In this document: piece after piece, positions 62,274 through 64,000 of the stretch | Position numbering within the stretch: position 1 is the first letter of the stretch | Layout of the letters: every line of letters begins with the position of its first letter | DNA from: an uncultured Pseudomonadales bacterium | GTDB taxonomy: Bacteria > Pseudomonadota > Gammaproteobacteria > Pseudomonadales > Azotimanducaceae | Length of the DNA stretch: 64,000 bases | Direction: 5' to 3' | Assembly (NCBI GenBank): GCA_958296025.1 | Contig: OY282430.1 | Coordinates: 2,108,001 to 2,172,000, forward strand | The notes under the pieces: generated by a model | What the model saw: only the letters and a program-made list of their open reading frames with translations | Databases searched by the model: none | What the model was told of the DNA's origin: nothing | Translations under genes and position numbers: made by a program

Positions 62274-63203
62274 ATGAAACTGTCCGTTGAATTTCCCAGC
62301 GTCGCCTACCGGGAGGGGCCGGAGGCGGTGGCCCGGCTGGCTAAGGCGATTGAGGACATCGGCTACGATCAGCTCGACATCTTCGACCATGTGGTGATGG
62401 GTTATCCGACGTCGTCCCGGGCCAAGCCCGTCTATCCGCCCAAGATGCCCATTCTGGAGGCGTTGGTGACCTTGGGCTACGCCGCCGCCGTCACTGAGCG
62501 CATCGGCCTCGGCACCGAGGTTTTGGTGTTGCCGCAACGCCAACCGGTGCTGGTGGCCAAGCAGGTGGCCACTCTGGACATCCTCTCCGGCGGGCGCATG
62601 AGGCTGGGGGTCGGCGTCGGCTGGCAGGCAGCGGAATACGAGGCACTGGGGGAGGATTTCGGCAATCGCGGTCAGCGCATGAACGAAGACATCGCCATCC
62701 TGCGCGCCTGCTGGTCGGATGCGCAGATCGATTTTGACGGCAAGTTCAACCCCATTGAGGCCATGGCCATGGAGCCGAAGCCGCTCCAAGGTGGTCAGCT
62801 CCCCATCTGGGTAGGCGGTTTCGCGCCCCAAGCACTGAAGCGCATCGGCGAATTGGCGGACGGCTGGCTGGCCCCCGCGCTTGCAGACCGGGAGCAGGCG
62901 GCGCGCATGTTGGAAACCGTCCGTCGGCACGCTGCCGACGCCGGAAGAAACCCGGATGCCATCGGTCTGCAGATGATGCTGGACATGCCGCCCCGGGGCG
63001 ACCGCGGCAAGGGCTTCTACGGCGACCTGGACAACGTGCTGCGGCGCTGCAACCAGGTGGCGGAGATGGGCTTTGCTGGCGGCGCCCTCAACGCCACGGC
63101 CATCTTCCAAGCGGGGTTCCGTAGCGTCGATGCCATCATCGACAAGCTGGACGAGCTGCACGAGGCCATCCGGGCCGAAGTGGGGCACCCGGCAACCCCC
63201 TGA
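62274..63203 (+). CDS. LLM-class (luciferase-like, F420/FMN-dependent) oxidoreductase
   Basis: This 309-residue TIM-barrel protein has IGYDQLDIFDHVVMG, ERIGLGTEVLVLPQRQPVLV, VATLDILSGGRMRLGVGVGW and PIWVGGFAPQALKRIGELAD, matching the luciferase-like monooxygenase family (F420-type subgroup). Cofactor and substrate are not determined. The ATG at 62274 has no strong ribosome site. It is divergent from the NUDIX gene (186 bp gap). Confidence 0.9.
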   Translation: MKLSVEFPSVAYREGPEAVARLAKAIEDIGYDQLDIFDHVVMGYPTSSRAKPVYPPKMPILEALVTLGYAAAVTERIGLGTEVLVLPQRQPVLVAKQVATLDILSGGRMRLGVGVGWQAAEYEALGEDFGNRGQRMNEDIAILRACWSDAQIDFDGKFNPIEAMAMEPKPLQGGQLPIWVGGFAPQALKRIGELADGWLAPALADREQAARMLETVRRHAADAGRNPDAIGLQMMLDMPPRGDRGKGFYGDLDNVLRRCNQVAEMGFAGGALNATAIFQAGFRSVDAIIDKLDELHEAIRAEVGHPATP

Positions 63204-63277
63204 GCGGGGCGATCCCTTTTAACCGGCGGCCTTCGCCCAACCTGAATGGGCAAGGCGCCCCTTGAGGCCTAGCGGAA

Positions 63278-63586
63278 ATGCAGGACAAGCACCGTGCGTA
63301 TTGGCGGGCCAACCTGCGCCTAATGGGCGTGTTGCTGGCCCTTTGGTTCCTGGTCTCCTTCGGCTTCGGCATCCTGTTGGTGGAACCGCTGAACCAAGTC
63401 CCGTTCTTCGGCTTCAAGCTGGGCTTTTGGTGGGCGCAGCAGGGCAGCATCTATGTCTTTATCGTGCTGATATTCGTCTATGCCGCCGCCATGCGTCACA
63501 TCGACCGGAAACACGGCGTGGATGATGAACGAGATGGAGGGAAAGGAGAACCGCCCTGTGAACCGCTGAGGAAGAACAGCAAGTGA
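63278..63586 (+). CDS. DUF4212 small subunit of a sodium/solute symporter
   Basis: This 102-residue membrane protein has [20 protein letters not shown], two helices (about residues 15-38 and 53-70) separated by [19 protein letters not shown], the DUF4212 signature, then [13 protein letters not shown]. The family member is always encoded just before an SSS-family symporter large subunit, as here (gap 103 bp). Confidence 0.92.
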   Translation: MQDKHRAYWRANLRLMGVLLALWFLVSFGFGILLVEPLNQVPFFGFKLGFWWAQQGSIYVFIVLIFVYAAAMRHIDRKHGVDDERDGGKGEPPCEPLRKNSK

Positions 63587-63689
63587 ACCCAAGTTTGATT
63601 TCCGCAACTCAAGGCCGCCTCGGTCAGGCGGAGGGTCCAAGCACGACCACCAAACCAACGTCAACCCACGGCTTCACCTTGGTGGCATA

Positions 63690-64000
63690 GTGTCCGTAGA
63701 AGCCCTCACCTATCTGTTCGTCGGCTTGAGCTTCGCGCTCTACATCGGCATCGCCATCTGGTCCAAGGCCGGCTCCACCGGGGAATTCTACGTTGCCGGC
63801 GGCGGCGTCCATCCCATCGCCAACGGCATGGCCACGGCAGCGGACTGGATGAGCGCCGCCTCCTTCATCTCCATGGCCGGCATCATCGCCTTCATGGGCT
63901 ACGACGGCGCCGTCTATCTGATGGGCTGGACGGGGGGCTACGTCCTGCTGGCGCTGCTGCTGGCGCCCTACTTGCGCAAGTTCGGGGAGTTCACGGTGCC
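63690..64000 (+). CDS. Sodium:solute symporter (SSS) large subunit, 5' part
   Basis: The open frame from GTG 63690 runs off the window after 103 codons. It encodes [60 protein letters not shown] and [20 protein letters not shown], the first helices of the acetate/propionate-type SSS family (VC_2705-like). Together with the DUF4212 subunit it probably imports a short-chain organic acid with sodium. Confidence 0.9.
   Translation, partial: MSVEALTYLFVGLSFALYIGIAIWSKAGSTGEFYVAGGGVHPIANGMATAADWMSAASFISMAGIIAFMGYDGAVYLMGWTGGYVLLALLLAPYLRKFGEFTV

Noticed and set aside
61323-63188. 621-codon frame covering the NUDIX gene and beyond
   Set aside because: The upstream 367 codons are antisense to the luciferase-like gene; the NUDIX gene starts at ATG 62087 with a strong ribosome site.
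1-64000. CRISPR arrays, tRNA or rRNA genes
   Set aside because: No regularly spaced direct repeats with unique spacers, no tRNA T-loop/acceptor pattern and no rRNA-like segment were noticed by reading; a covariance search would be needed to be certain.

Overview
The window is a high-GC stretch of bacterial chromosome from a probable gammaproteobacterium. The evidence for that is an E. coli-type SOS box pair in front of an imuA-imuB-dnaE2 cassette, TonB-dependent outer-membrane receptors, MacB/LolD-type and HlyD-type export genes, lipoyl synthase and an acetoin-dehydrogenase-like 2-oxoacid dehydrogenase operon. No rRNA, tRNA or CRISPR array was recognised. The species cannot be named from the sequence alone.

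Layout. 1-8867 (minus) is the N-terminal 2,955 codons of a giant, repeat-built, secreted surface protein. A run of 15 C lies directly after its start codon. 9011-11267 holds a small cassette (a uracil-DNA-glycosylase-like protein and two paralogous 99-residue proteins), then a selenoprotein W homologue whose in-frame TGA is followed by a good bacterial SECIS hairpin. 11288-15986 is an export operon (HlyD-type adaptor, ATPase, two MacB/FtsX permeases) carrying a foreign ATPase scrap. A decayed DUF433/DUF5615 toxin-antitoxin pair, an acyltransferase, an orphan DNA methyltransferase, a DUF3014 protein, a heterodimeric ABC exporter and lipA follow up to 25426. An IS630/mariner-like MITE sits exactly at the exporter's stop codon.

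25613-31262 is a mobile patch: an intact Rpn-family nuclease, scraps of other Rpn copies, an orphan IS30-like end, a secreted serine protease and a complete IS30 element. 31268-35179 is housekeeping (M17 aminopeptidase, hisI, cysS, a DUF1640 coiled-coil protein). 35202-40925 is the SOS mutagenesis cassette. 41007-47074 holds an acyl-CoA synthetase divergent from an E1-alpha, E1-beta, AcoX, E2 operon. 47084-57179 is again accessory: DUF1640, a dead TonB receptor, an SDR, a two-gene HNH restriction-modification system, a fused helicase/DUF3604 fossil, a live TonB receptor, a truncated cadherin/papain-like protein and a lone livH. 57370-64000 returns to metabolism: an OFA-type transporter, 1-Cys peroxiredoxin, a NUDIX plus Eis-like pair, a luciferase-like oxidoreductase, and a DUF4212/sodium-solute symporter pair cut by the window end.

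The most notable observations are the selenocysteine gene, which ordinary annotation would truncate, and the poly-C tract. One base more or fewer in that tract would stop translation within 11 or 18 codons, so it has the form of an on/off switch for a giant surface protein.
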